Of a stretch of 64,000 nt of DNA, positions 19,013 to 27,921 are shown in pieces. Both the position numbers and the translations under genes were made by a program. The stretch is from Draconibacterium sediminis. GTDB taxonomy: Bacteria > Bacteroidota > Bacteroidia > Bacteroidales > Prolixibacteraceae. How positions within the stretch are numbered: position 1 is the stretch's first letter; each line of letters opens with the position of its first letter. The stretch spans positions 558,001 through 622,000 of the forward strand of contig NZ_JRHC01000002.1 in the NCBI RefSeq assembly GCF_000949475.1. Direction: 5' to 3'. The notes under the pieces are model-generated. The model saw only the letters and a program-made list of their open reading frames with translations. It made no database searches and was not told the origin of the DNA.

Positions 19013-20932
19013 TTATTTACTAAGAATCATTTTTCGTGTTGTCGCACTGTTTCCGATCTTCAGTTGATAGAAGTACAGCCCGGCGGGCAATAGACTTCCG
19101 TCAAAATCAACCTGATGTGTTCCGGAAGGCAATTCCTTGCTTATTAGAGTTGATATTTTCTTTCCTGAATAATCAAAAACATCCAACACTACCAACGCAT
19201 TTAATGAAGTTCGGAATTGTATGGTTGTAATATCGGTGAATGGATTGGGAAAATTCGTCAGATCCGATCCGTTTTTCAGCTCACTTGCAACCGATGTTGG
19301 GTATAGCAGATTGTCACCTGCTTCAATCATAATAAACTGAACCGAGCGCGCGGGAACCTCTAGTTTTATAGAACTCCCTATTGAAAAAGCGTTTGCAGGA
19401 ATAGTCTCAAGTGTCTCACGAGGTCCCCATTGTGTCCCCGTTGTTCGCTCATCATTGACGGTTACATACATCGAAAAATCGCCATTATCAGTACCTCCGG
19501 TTAAAGAGTAATTATAATACTGATCTCCGACACCAATCTTCAGTGGATCTATTTTTACAACTTGTGCAGTTTTCCCTTTATTTACAAGTACAATCCCGGT
19601 TTCGCCAGAAGCAAATTTAGAGGCATAGGCCAAAATTGTGGTGTTATCTGATGTGGCATTAATTACATGATCGCCGGTAAATTTTTGGGTATAATACGCA
19701 TAATAGAAATCAGGCCGTGGCTGCCACCTTAAACTTACATCATCGCCCTGATAAAACATACCATCTTCGCCTGAGGCGAGTAGCCACCTGGCACCCAACC
19801 CAAAATTATTCTTAATCAATTCATTATAGAGAATGGTAGCCTGCATTCCATTGATATAGGAATGCCCCATCGTAGGATTGGCGCTATTACTGTTTATATT
19901 ATATTCGGTTATTGCCACTGGTTTTTGGAACGCGTTATTATTCATAATGTCTTGCTGAATAAAGTCGATGTTTTTCCGGGGTTCTGTTGATGCAGCCATC
20001 AATAAATTATCCGCATTTGCATCACTTCCAAAATAGTTATGCATTACATAGAAATCTGCGCCATCGCCAATTTCGCTAAACACTCCTTCATTCCATGTCC
20101 CATCCACCGAATTCCAGCTCGTTGTACCATCAAAATGCAAAACCTGTGCACCAATATATATTGTTGCGCCCACCTCGGCCGCTGCGGCTCTCATCGAATC
20201 GGCAAAAACCCTGAAATGCCGGCCATAAAGCTGGCCGGAAATAATTTCAGGCTGCCCGTCTTTATTGGTATTTGTATCAATTTTCCACCCGGCTTCCCAC
20301 GGCCCGGCATTTTCGTTTCCAATTTCCCAGAATTTCGTGCGGCCGTTATCATAGCGCACCCATTGGGCAGCCAAATGGGCAGCCTGCGCTACCGGATTAT
20401 CGCTCAACCCGTAACGGGCATAACCATAGTTGATAGTAATGAGCCCCTGCGAGCCGGTTTGCTCACGTAATTTATAATAGTTCCCGGTTGTGGTGGGCCA
20501 GTCATTTTTTCCTGAAATGGCATAAAACTTTACTCTTTCTCCCGATGAATCATAGGCAGAATCCGGGATATCGGAAGGAGCACCATCCCAGAAAAAGATA
20601 TTAGACCAACTTCCTCCCGGAAAACGTATTAAAGAAGGATTCAACAGCTGGGTATTTTCCACAAACGTGGGATTATCGGTGTTATTTCCCATCCAAACAG
20701 CTATGGCATTTCCAAAAACATAGTTGGAAATTTTGCCCAGTGTATCGGCTGATAAAGTAACTGTAACAGTTGGCGAATTTACCGTTTTGCTTGCCGCTAC
20801 CGAGCCTGGGATTGTAGCGTTTTTAGGCGTAAAGTCTTCTAAAAAACAATTCGTTTCCTGTGCCAAAAGCGATGTTGTACAAAAGATCACAGAACACAAT
20901 GATGCTATAATTTTAAGTTTAGCGTTTTTCAT
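19013..20932 (-). CDS. Secreted clan GH-A hydrolase with T9SS C-terminal sorting domain
   Basis: A 639-residue protein with signal peptide (…TSLLAQ, about 25) and a C-terminal type A sorting domain for the type IX secretion system (last 75 residues: NFPNPFTD, GLYFYQL, RKMILSK). It should therefore be exported across the outer membrane and attached to the surface or released. The catalytic part is a clan GH-A barrel similar to GH51/GH39 enzymes: RFPGGSWSN near 103, an acid/base candidate Glu207 in WEIGNENAGPW, and a nucleophile candidate Glu in ITEYNINS near 343. Exact family is not clear; arabinofuranosidase-like or endo-acting roles are possible. It is the only T9SS-tailed protein in the window, and no T9SS components are seen here. 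Confidence 0.78.
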   Translation of the reverse strand: MKNAKLKIIASLCSVIFCTTSLLAQETNCFLEDFTPKNATIPGSVAASKTVNSPTVTVTLSADTLGKISNYVFGNAIAVWMGNNTDNPTFVENTQLLNPSLIRFPGGSWSNIFFWDGAPSDIPDSAYDSSGERVKFYAISGKNDWPTTTGNYYKLREQTGSQGLITINYGYARYGLSDNPVAQAAHLAAQWVRYDNGRTKFWEIGNENAGPWEAGWKIDTNTNKDGQPEIISGQLYGRHFRVFADSMRAAAAEVGATIYIGAQVLHFDGTTSWNSVDGTWNEGVFSEIGDGADFYVMHNYFGSDANADNLLMAASTEPRKNIDFIQQDIMNNNAFQKPVAITEYNINSNSANPTMGHSYINGMQATILYNELIKNNFGLGARWLLASGEDGMFYQGDDVSLRWQPRPDFYYAYYTQKFTGDHVINATSDNTTILAYASKFASGETGIVLVNKGKTAQVVKIDPLKIGVGDQYYNYSLTGGTDNGDFSMYVTVNDERTTGTQWGPRETLETIPANAFSIGSSIKLEVPARSVQFIMIEAGDNLLYPTSVASELKNGSDLTNFPNPFTDITTIQFRTSLNALVVLDVFDYSGKKISTLISKELPSGTHQVDFDGSLLPAGLYFYQLKIGNSATTRKMILSK

Positions 20933-20958
20933 GTTTTTATATTTTAAGCAGCAAGACC

Positions 20959-20984
20959 GACTTCAGAAGTCAGAAGACAGAAGT
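20959..20984. repeat. Palindrome plus three 7-bp tandem units
   Basis: GACTTCAGAAGTC (20959-20971) is a perfect palindrome around one base, and CAGAAGT / CAGAAGA / CAGAAGT are three adjacent 7-bp units at 20964-20984. It lies just upstream of the T9SS hydrolase gene. It may be a copy of a small dispersed intergenic repeat; I see no second copy in the window. Confidence 0.4.
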
Positions 20985-21151
20985 GATTTAATGATTCTTC
21001 CGAATACTGACGTAATGCCGGGATTCTTATTCACTTATCGATTTAGTACTTTAAATTTTCATTCTTCTTGTTCTGAATGTACAGGTTAGTCTGTAAATTA
21101 ATTCCAGACGGCATGCAGCCAACACAACAATAGAACCAGCTTCTATTATCT

Positions 21152-22507
21152 CTAAAAGACAGTAGCTTCCGGCAATCCTGCTACCTCCAAAACTACAACC
21201 GAATCGTTGTCGTTCGGGGTATTGGCAGGTAACGAAATCCTTATACTCCCATTTTCAAAGGAAGAATCAAGCGCCTTTCCGGGCTCATTCATCAGGTAAA
21301 TTTTTGTTATGGAGTTTTTGATTGCCGGTATCGAAAGCATTCCTTCCTGAGGCCATGAAAAAACATGGACAAATAATTTGCCTTCTTTTTTAGTATAAAA
21401 ACCCCACTCGGGTTCAGCCGCAAACGGGCTGCGTGTTGTACCATAAATACTTTCTCCGTAGGTATCCATCCATTCTCCGATTGCCTTTAAGGTATCGGCC
21501 GTTTGTTCCGGTACTGTCCCGTCGCCCTTCGGGCCAATGTTTAGCAAGTAATTTCCATCCCGGGAAACCACTTTCACCAATTCTCTAACCAGGTATTTGG
21601 TCGATTTATAGTCATTATCGTTTTTATTGTAGCCCCAGGTTCGGTTCATCGTTTGGCAAGTCTCCCACTGGCGGCTCCGCGGTACATCAGGTACTTCCTG
21701 TTCGGGGCATTCGTAATCCCCCAGACCAAAACTGCGGCAAACACGTTCGTTAACTACCAGATTAGAATCAAGGCCGGTTAAGTAATTATATAAGTCTATT
21801 CCGTCGGCTTTTGTCCACCATTTTTCAGGGCTTGGTTCTCCGGCATTGTAGGTCCAGTCGCCATCAAACCAAAGAGAAGCGGGATGATAACGATCAATCA
21901 ACTCCCTGAGCTGCGCTTTCATATCGCGAATGTAGGCTGTTCGTTCCGAATCCGATTTCATGGTTGAAAAAGTAGAGCCATTCACGTGGTTAATCTCCTG
22001 CGAAGAATGACCCCAGTCAAGAATTGAATAATAGAGACAAAATTTAATCCCGTTGTCATCACAGGCTCTTTTCAGTTCCATTAGCACATCCCGTTCTCCG
22101 AATGATGTAAAACGTGGCAGGCTATACATCTTATCTCCTGTAACATCTTTAAAACTTTTCACTTTGGTATCCCACATACTAAATCCTTCATGATGTTTGG
22201 CCGTGATAACAAGGTACTTCATACCGGCAGCTTTTGCCAGTTGAACAATTTCGCGGGCATCGAACTCCGACGGGTTAAAATGAGGCGAGACTTGCTGCTG
22301 ATAATCGGTTTTTTCCCAGTTTTCGATACTGAATGCCCATTCGCCATGCGCCAAATACGAATAACTACCAAAGTGGATAAACATACCAAAACGGTCGTTG
22401 TACCACCATTTTAACTTCTCAGGAATTTGATACTGGGCATTTGCCCTAAACAACGGATTTAAAAGCAACACCATTATCCACAACAACAAAACAGAATTTC
22501 TTTTCAT
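21152..22507 (-). CDS. GH29 alpha-L-fucosidase, classical type
   Basis: The third GH29 enzyme, 451 residues with signal peptide (…FRANAQ, about 25). It is the textbook form of the family: WWYNDRFGMFIHFGSYS at 35-50, AKHHEGFSMWD at 103-113, and the nucleophile Asp215 in LWFDGDW. A short C-terminal beta domain ends the protein. Such enzymes accept a range of alpha-fucosides. A small hairpin (AATAGAA / TTCTATT, 21129-21147) lies directly after the stop codon but lacks a U-tract. The gene is 31 bp downstream of the BACON-esterase gene. Confidence 0.95.
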   Translation of the reverse strand: MKRNSVLLLWIMVLLLNPLFRANAQYQIPEKLKWWYNDRFGMFIHFGSYSYLAHGEWAFSIENWEKTDYQQQVSPHFNPSEFDAREIVQLAKAAGMKYLVITAKHHEGFSMWDTKVKSFKDVTGDKMYSLPRFTSFGERDVLMELKRACDDNGIKFCLYYSILDWGHSSQEINHVNGSTFSTMKSDSERTAYIRDMKAQLRELIDRYHPASLWFDGDWTYNAGEPSPEKWWTKADGIDLYNYLTGLDSNLVVNERVCRSFGLGDYECPEQEVPDVPRSRQWETCQTMNRTWGYNKNDNDYKSTKYLVRELVKVVSRDGNYLLNIGPKGDGTVPEQTADTLKAIGEWMDTYGESIYGTTRSPFAAEPEWGFYTKKEGKLFVHVFSWPQEGMLSIPAIKNSITKIYLMNEPGKALDSSFENGSIRISLPANTPNDNDSVVVLEVAGLPEATVF

Positions 22508-22538
22508 AACTTCTAATTAAAACTTCAACCTCTTTTTG

Positions 22539-23711
22539 TTATTCATTTACATCAACTCCCAATATTGAAAGCATCTCTATACCGTATCGTTTACCTAATT
22601 CCCGGTATCCTTCTGAATCAAAATGTGCAGCATCCTGCCCGGTACAACCATCGGAAGAAATTACATGTGCGGTTGGAATTATATCAGGCAGAGTACCTAT
22701 TATCGGATTCATTGATGAGCAGCAATTTCCCTCACCAGAGAATAATTCACCTGCTAAAAGAGGAACCGAACCGGCATCTAAGTCAAGATCAGTTAACATG
22801 TCGGTATAAATTTTCTTTACATAAGTCGGCCACTGTTCCTGTCCGGTATTTGTTTCTCCCTGGTGCAAAAGAATACCTTTAACAACACCATCCTTTTGCG
22901 CCAGCTTTGCCTGGTTGATTAAATATTGATAGGGATTTCCATCATAGCCAATTACCTGAGAAGTAAACCAGTCGTCTGTAGATGTAGAATCGTAATCCAT
23001 GTACAAATCCTTGTCAAACAGCCTGATGTCGCATCCGGCAACAGAAACATTGATAATCCCCACAGTAATGCTGTCGGGCAAATTGGCAACCAATGTTCGT
23101 CCGAAATAATCGGCAGGCGAAAGGCCCGAGCCACATTGACAAGTAGGCGGCACAGCAGTGTACCATGTTGCTTTTTCCCTGTTCAGATTGTCGCAATCCA
23201 ATGCCTGAAACAACTTGAAACGGCTGTCAACGGTCAAATCCTGGCTTTCAATTGCTGCGGCACCATGCATATTCGATTGTCCGAAACAAAGGAAAATGTA
23301 AAAATTGTGATCCTGCGCAACGGGCTCAATCGGGGAATCCTGCGAATCCTGCGAAACCGTAATCCGTCTGTCCTGCCCATTTTGCGAGGAAACTTTCAAT
23401 ACGCCGGAACGTGTTGAACCGGTATGATTAAGGTCGGCTGTCAACTGAATTTCAGTACTGCCGCTACCACCACTTGTTTTATTTAACTCCAACCAGGAAA
23501 AAGCAGAATTGGCAATACTCCATTGGTCGTTGCCGGTTACTGTTATATTCGAAGCTCCCCCCTCAGCCGGTAACGAAACCGATGTTGTGGAAACATCCAG
23601 GATAGGTTTGATATCCTCATCATTTCCACATGATGAAAGAATGGTGCACCCCAAAAGCAGTGCTAACATTAGTTTTCCATACAATTTGTGGCGAATCCTG
23701 TTATTTTTCAT
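22539..23711 (-). CDS. BACON-domain SGNH/SASA acetylesterase lipoprotein
   Basis: A 390-residue lipoprotein (Cys22 or Cys28 in the leader) with a BACON domain (about 36-122) followed by an SGNH-type hydrolase of the sialate-O-acetylesterase-like (SASA) group. Ser146 in FGQSNMHG is the nucleophile, LHQGETN near 283 is the block III motif, and DAAHFD near 370 provides the Asp-His pair. Proteins of this group deacetylate xylan, xyloglucan or other glycans as well as sialic acid. Since no sialidase or sialic acid gene is present, plant-type polysaccharide deacetylation is likelier here (inferred). The BACON domain often serves as a spacer or carbohydrate-contacting module at the surface. Confidence 0.85.
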   Translation of the reverse strand: MKNNRIRHKLYGKLMLALLLGCTILSSCGNDEDIKPILDVSTTSVSLPAEGGASNITVTGNDQWSIANSAFSWLELNKTSGGSGSTEIQLTADLNHTGSTRSGVLKVSSQNGQDRRITVSQDSQDSPIEPVAQDHNFYIFLCFGQSNMHGAAAIESQDLTVDSRFKLFQALDCDNLNREKATWYTAVPPTCQCGSGLSPADYFGRTLVANLPDSITVGIINVSVAGCDIRLFDKDLYMDYDSTSTDDWFTSQVIGYDGNPYQYLINQAKLAQKDGVVKGILLHQGETNTGQEQWPTYVKKIYTDMLTDLDLDAGSVPLLAGELFSGEGNCCSSMNPIIGTLPDIIPTAHVISSDGCTGQDAAHFDSEGYRELGKRYGIEMLSILGVDVNE

Positions 23712-23804
23712 TTCAATATAAATTTCAATTTGTTCATTTTAACACAAACCCTAATCGTTTAAATAGCAGATTTATGCGATAACTTATCTTATTGGTCACC
23801 AATT

Positions 23805-25751
23805 CTATTTTTGGGTTATTCCTTTCCAATCGTCGGTTCTGAAAGGCACAGCCGGCAATCCCTCTGAATTCACCAGGTTGCATTCTGGATTATCGGCCCA
23901 GGCATAGCGCACCGCAACCGGTTCGGCAACCTCATCGGAATACACAACGATGTCATTTCCATCAATCTCTGCTTTTGCCCAATAGAACTTCCGGTCGTTG
24001 CCGGCAATTGCAAAGCCTGTTACTTTGTTTCCATCTTTTGTTAAGAGGGCTGAACCACCATTGTTAAAATGGATACGTATACGGCCTTCTTCTTTTTGAA
24101 AATCATGAAACATGGGTCCGGATGCTACACAATCTTGTTTATACACCATTTTATTGGCAATTAGTGCCAGCCTCCGACCTACTTCCTGTTTGTTTCCAGG
24201 GTGAATATTATTGTCTTCACCAAGATCGATAGCACAAGCCATTCCGGTATTGGGTTGCGTTAGTGTCAGTGTTTGTGCTTCTCTCAGTTCGGCCCATTCA
24301 CTTTCTGAAGGCAGCGTTTTTCGTTCCATGTAATTAGCCAGTTGAACAAATAAAAACGGGAGATTTCCCTGCTGCCAACGCTGCCTCCAGTCTTTAATTA
24401 ACATGGGAAATAATTCGCGATAATTGTAGGCTCCCGCTGCATTCGATTCGCCCTGGTACCAGATGTAACCTTTTATGCCATATGGAATTAGCGGATTTAT
24501 CATGGAATTAAAAAGCACAGTAGGATAATACTGGTAGTTGAGTATTTTCGGGAAAGAAGGTTCAAGGTCTTTCTTGTATAACCAGTTCCCGGCTAAAGAA
24601 ATGCTGGAATTCCCATCAGTAATATAAAGCTCATCAGCCGGTGGGTTTAAACCACCACCGCCCCAAAGCATGGCAACTCGCACTGCAATTGTATTTTCTT
24701 CAGTTTGTTGCACCCAACCGGCCGGAATCGTATAAGAATGAGTAGAATCGGAATACCAAACGTTTTTGCAAATCTCCTTACCGTTAAAATAAAACGAATA
24801 GTTCATTTCCGGATGACCAAGGCTAACTGTCAGATCTTTTCCTGCAAAGGATTCAGGCAACGATATTCTTTTCCGCAGCCAAACCATGCCCTCATAACTG
24901 CCAATCCCGAAATCTTTCAGCACATTGGGCATTTCAATTTCTGCCCAGTCGGCATCATCATAATCTGTAGCAGTAAAAATCTTGTCGGCATTATTTTGCG
25001 GGTTATATACAATATCCCAAATACGCACCCAACTCAGACTGTCGGCAACAAGGTCTTCGCGATCTAAAGTAAGGGTATCCGTTGCCAGTGTATTTTCCCG
25101 GGTAATGGGCGATGTTAGCAGCATCTCCCTACTGGTCCAGGCTTCAATCGGTGTGCCGCCCCAGGTACTTTGAATAATTCCTACCGGAACGTTTTGATCC
25201 TGATGAATTTTGCGGGCAAAAAAGTAAGCAACTGCCGAAAACTCCTTTACACTGGAAGAATCGCAGACTTCCCACTTGCCGGATGCAATATCTGGCTGAA
25301 GCTTTATTTCTTTACTGTGATCGACAACAAAAAAACGTACCTGCGGAAAATTGGCGTTGGCAATTTCCTTGCCTGCATCTTTGGCCTGCTGTACCTGCCA
25401 TTCCATATTCGATTGCCCGGATGCCAACCAAACATCGCCAATAAGTATTTCATCCAATACTATCGCCTCGTTTGGTTTGTCTTTTTCATAAATTTTAAGC
25501 GTATATGGGCCGCCGGCTTTGAACTTCGGAAAATGAAGCATCCATTTCCCGTCGTTATCTGCTTTTGTTGTCGCTTTGGCATTTCCGAGTTCTGCAATTA
25601 TCAGTGCTCCCGGAGTTGATTTTCCCCACAATGGAATTTTAATATCTCTCTGTAGTACCATGCCGTCGCCAAATACTTTTGGCAAGGATATTTGCGCAGA
25701 AACCGCCGCAACAAATAAACAAAACAGAATACTTAAAACAATTTTTCTCAT
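23805..25751 (-). CDS. Sialate-O-acetylesterase-like (SASA) carbohydrate esterase
   Basis: A 648-residue SGNH-type esterase with signal peptide (…AAVSAQ, about 20). An N-terminal beta domain (about 22-100) precedes Ser114 in ASGQSNMEW. The catalytic core continues at QSTWGGTPIEAW near 200 and YQGESNA near 440, and a beta-sandwich is inserted between about 260 and 400, as in known family members. The Asp-His pair is in DNNIHPGN near 515. Although commonly named sialate 9-O-acetylesterase, in PULs such enzymes often deacetylate plant or algal glycans. The start is 12 bp from the end of the GH97 gene, so they are co-transcribed. Confidence 0.88.
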   Translation of the reverse strand: MRKIVLSILFCLFVAAVSAQISLPKVFGDGMVLQRDIKIPLWGKSTPGALIIAELGNAKATTKADNDGKWMLHFPKFKAGGPYTLKIYEKDKPNEAIVLDEILIGDVWLASGQSNMEWQVQQAKDAGKEIANANFPQVRFFVVDHSKEIKLQPDIASGKWEVCDSSSVKEFSAVAYFFARKIHQDQNVPVGIIQSTWGGTPIEAWTSREMLLTSPITRENTLATDTLTLDREDLVADSLSWVRIWDIVYNPQNNADKIFTATDYDDADWAEIEMPNVLKDFGIGSYEGMVWLRKRISLPESFAGKDLTVSLGHPEMNYSFYFNGKEICKNVWYSDSTHSYTIPAGWVQQTEENTIAVRVAMLWGGGGLNPPADELYITDGNSSISLAGNWLYKKDLEPSFPKILNYQYYPTVLFNSMINPLIPYGIKGYIWYQGESNAAGAYNYRELFPMLIKDWRQRWQQGNLPFLFVQLANYMERKTLPSESEWAELREAQTLTLTQPNTGMACAIDLGEDNNIHPGNKQEVGRRLALIANKMVYKQDCVASGPMFHDFQKEEGRIRIHFNNGGSALLTKDGNKVTGFAIAGNDRKFYWAKAEIDGNDIVVYSDEVAEPVAVRYAWADNPECNLVNSEGLPAVPFRTDDWKGITQK

Positions 25752-25763
25752 GGATGTAATCTG

Positions 25764-27758
25764 TTACAATTTTTCAAATCGTGCCGCCCAGCCGCCACCG
25801 GGTGCCAGATTTATTTCAATTTCATCGATGTTAGAAACCATTTTAATCTCACGTTTGTAGTCGGTGGCATCGCGGTCAGCATTCACCCCATCGCTAAATA
25901 TTACGGCATTGTATTTTCCTTCAGGTAAAAACGACAGATCAATAGTCAGCGACCGGCTGTCCCAATTGGTCATTGCACCAACATACCAGTCATCACCTTT
26001 ACGGCGGGCAATAGCGATGCATTCAGATACTTTCGCATCACATACAACGGTTTGATCGAATACAGTTGGTGTTTTGGCAATAAACCTTGCACACTCCGAC
26101 TCTTTTCGGTAGGCTGTCGGATTATCGGCCATCATTTGTAATGGTGCTTCAAACACCACGTACATAGCCAGTTGATGAACGCGGGTTCCCTGGCTCATCG
26201 GCATTGAATTGGAAGGGTAAAAATTGGCCTTTGTCACATTACGCATGGCACCAGGGGTATAATCCATCGGGCCGGTCATCATTCGCATAAACGGAAGAGT
26301 CACATCATAAGGCGGAACATTGTCGGTTGTCCATTTTACGTTTTCCATGCCTTTAACACCCTCAAAATTCAGCACGTTTGGCCATGTACGGTGTATGCCT
26401 GAAGGTTTCATGCCGTGATAATCGAGGATCATTTTATAGCCGGCGGCCATTTCGGCCAACTCGTAGCAAGAGTGCATTGCCGGTTGATCGTCGCGGTCAA
26501 AAAAATCAAGCTTAAATCCTCTAACACCCATTTCCGAATATTTGGCAAACGCCTGTTCTTTCACCTCATTAAATTCATGCCAGGCAGCCCAAAGGATGAT
26601 ATCCACATGCTTGTTTTTGGCATAGTCCAGAATTTCCTTCAGATCGATCTTATCCGATGTGGTCATCACATCGTGTCCATTGTACCAGCCTTCGTCAAGC
26701 ACCACATATTCCACACCGTATTCCGAAGCGAAGTCGATGTAATATTTGTAGGTCGGGGTATTTATCCCTGCCCGAAAATCGACATGTGAAATGTTCCAGT
26801 CGTTCCACCAGTCCCATGCTACTTTGCCCGGTTTAATCCACGAGACATCGGCAATGCGGGATGGCGCTGCCAGCCGCTGCACCATATCATTGTCGGCCAA
26901 TTCTTTGTCGTTATTGCTAAGGAAAACGATCCTCCATGGAAACTGGCGGGGAGCAGTTGTTTTAGCAATAAAATCCGCTCTTTGATCGACCATAAAATTA
27001 AGGTTGTTAAAACCACCTACGCGTTCCTTTAAGGGATATTTTGGGAAAATACCATGAACGCCAAATTTTACAGGGTCATTTATTTTGTAATACATCCCGG
27101 GATAATCTTCCAGGTCAGTTTCCATAAGCATGGCTTTTTTCTGGTTCCCCAAATCGACCAAAAGAGGCAGAATCGCCAACGAATCTGCCCTAAACTGAGA
27201 CAAAGAAATAGGATCGTACATCGCTTCGAATGCCGATTCAAATGGGTCTCCTTCCCTCAAATCGCGCACATATGGTACCCAGGCTTTATGATCTGTTTTA
27301 AAGTTAAAATTGGCTTCTTCCTTAGTAATTACAATGCCTCCTTCTTTTGAAGAAAAGAAGCGATAGGCCACACCATCGTTGTAAGCCCTGAAAATGATGC
27401 CAAAGTCGCCTTTACAGGTTATTGTGAGCTGATTATAATTATCCGAGACCATTTCTTTACGGTAGTTGATGGCTTTAAATTCGGTGTTCATAGAACTTCG
27501 GTTGGCTGATTTTACCTTTACATTTCGGCCCAAAACCGTACCGTCTGACAATTGAAGCGAGATCGGTGACGGTGCCAATACAGTATCGCCGGCATTTATC
27601 AATGCCCAGGATAACCCGGCACCAGCCTGTATACTCAAAACAACCTGTTTATCAGGCGATTCCATTTGATAGATTTTCGGCTTGGTTGTAGCGTTGCAAT
27701 TGAAAATAGAAAAAATTGCAAGCAAAAAAAAGGCAATGGAATAGGTTGTTGTTCTCAT
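25764..27758 (-). CDS. GH97 enzyme, probably retaining alpha-galactosidase type
   Basis: A 664-residue GH97 protein with an N-terminal beta-super-sandwich (about 25-290), a TIM barrel (about 300-560) and a C-terminal beta domain. The barrel motif GFKLDFFDRDDQ carries an Asp near residue 417, matching the nucleophile of retaining GH97 alpha-galactosidases such as BtGH97b. Inverting SusB-type members lack this Asp. It should therefore remove alpha-galactose or beta-L-arabinopyranose rather than alpha-glucose (inferred from family knowledge). The leader contains a Cys near 21 (IFNC), but the lipobox is poor. Calcium-binding Glu residues are expected but were not mapped. Confidence 0.9.
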   Translation of the reverse strand: MRTTTYSIAFFLLAIFSIFNCNATTKPKIYQMESPDKQVVLSIQAGAGLSWALINAGDTVLAPSPISLQLSDGTVLGRNVKVKSANRSSMNTEFKAINYRKEMVSDNYNQLTITCKGDFGIIFRAYNDGVAYRFFSSKEGGIVITKEEANFNFKTDHKAWVPYVRDLREGDPFESAFEAMYDPISLSQFRADSLAILPLLVDLGNQKKAMLMETDLEDYPGMYYKINDPVKFGVHGIFPKYPLKERVGGFNNLNFMVDQRADFIAKTTAPRQFPWRIVFLSNNDKELADNDMVQRLAAPSRIADVSWIKPGKVAWDWWNDWNISHVDFRAGINTPTYKYYIDFASEYGVEYVVLDEGWYNGHDVMTTSDKIDLKEILDYAKNKHVDIILWAAWHEFNEVKEQAFAKYSEMGVRGFKLDFFDRDDQPAMHSCYELAEMAAGYKMILDYHGMKPSGIHRTWPNVLNFEGVKGMENVKWTTDNVPPYDVTLPFMRMMTGPMDYTPGAMRNVTKANFYPSNSMPMSQGTRVHQLAMYVVFEAPLQMMADNPTAYRKESECARFIAKTPTVFDQTVVCDAKVSECIAIARRKGDDWYVGAMTNWDSRSLTIDLSFLPEGKYNAVIFSDGVNADRDATDYKREIKMVSNIDEIEINLAPGGGWAARFEKL

Positions 27759-27921
27759 TATATATTCATGTTATTTCATTTCAAAAAGCGCAATTTATTT
27801 GAATCTTATGCTTTGAAATTGAAGACTTAAATTCATCGGTTTAGGGCTTCATATTGAAGATTGTACTACTTCAACTCTTTTTCAATATTATATTAATGTA
27901 AGGACTATATTAATTTGATTT

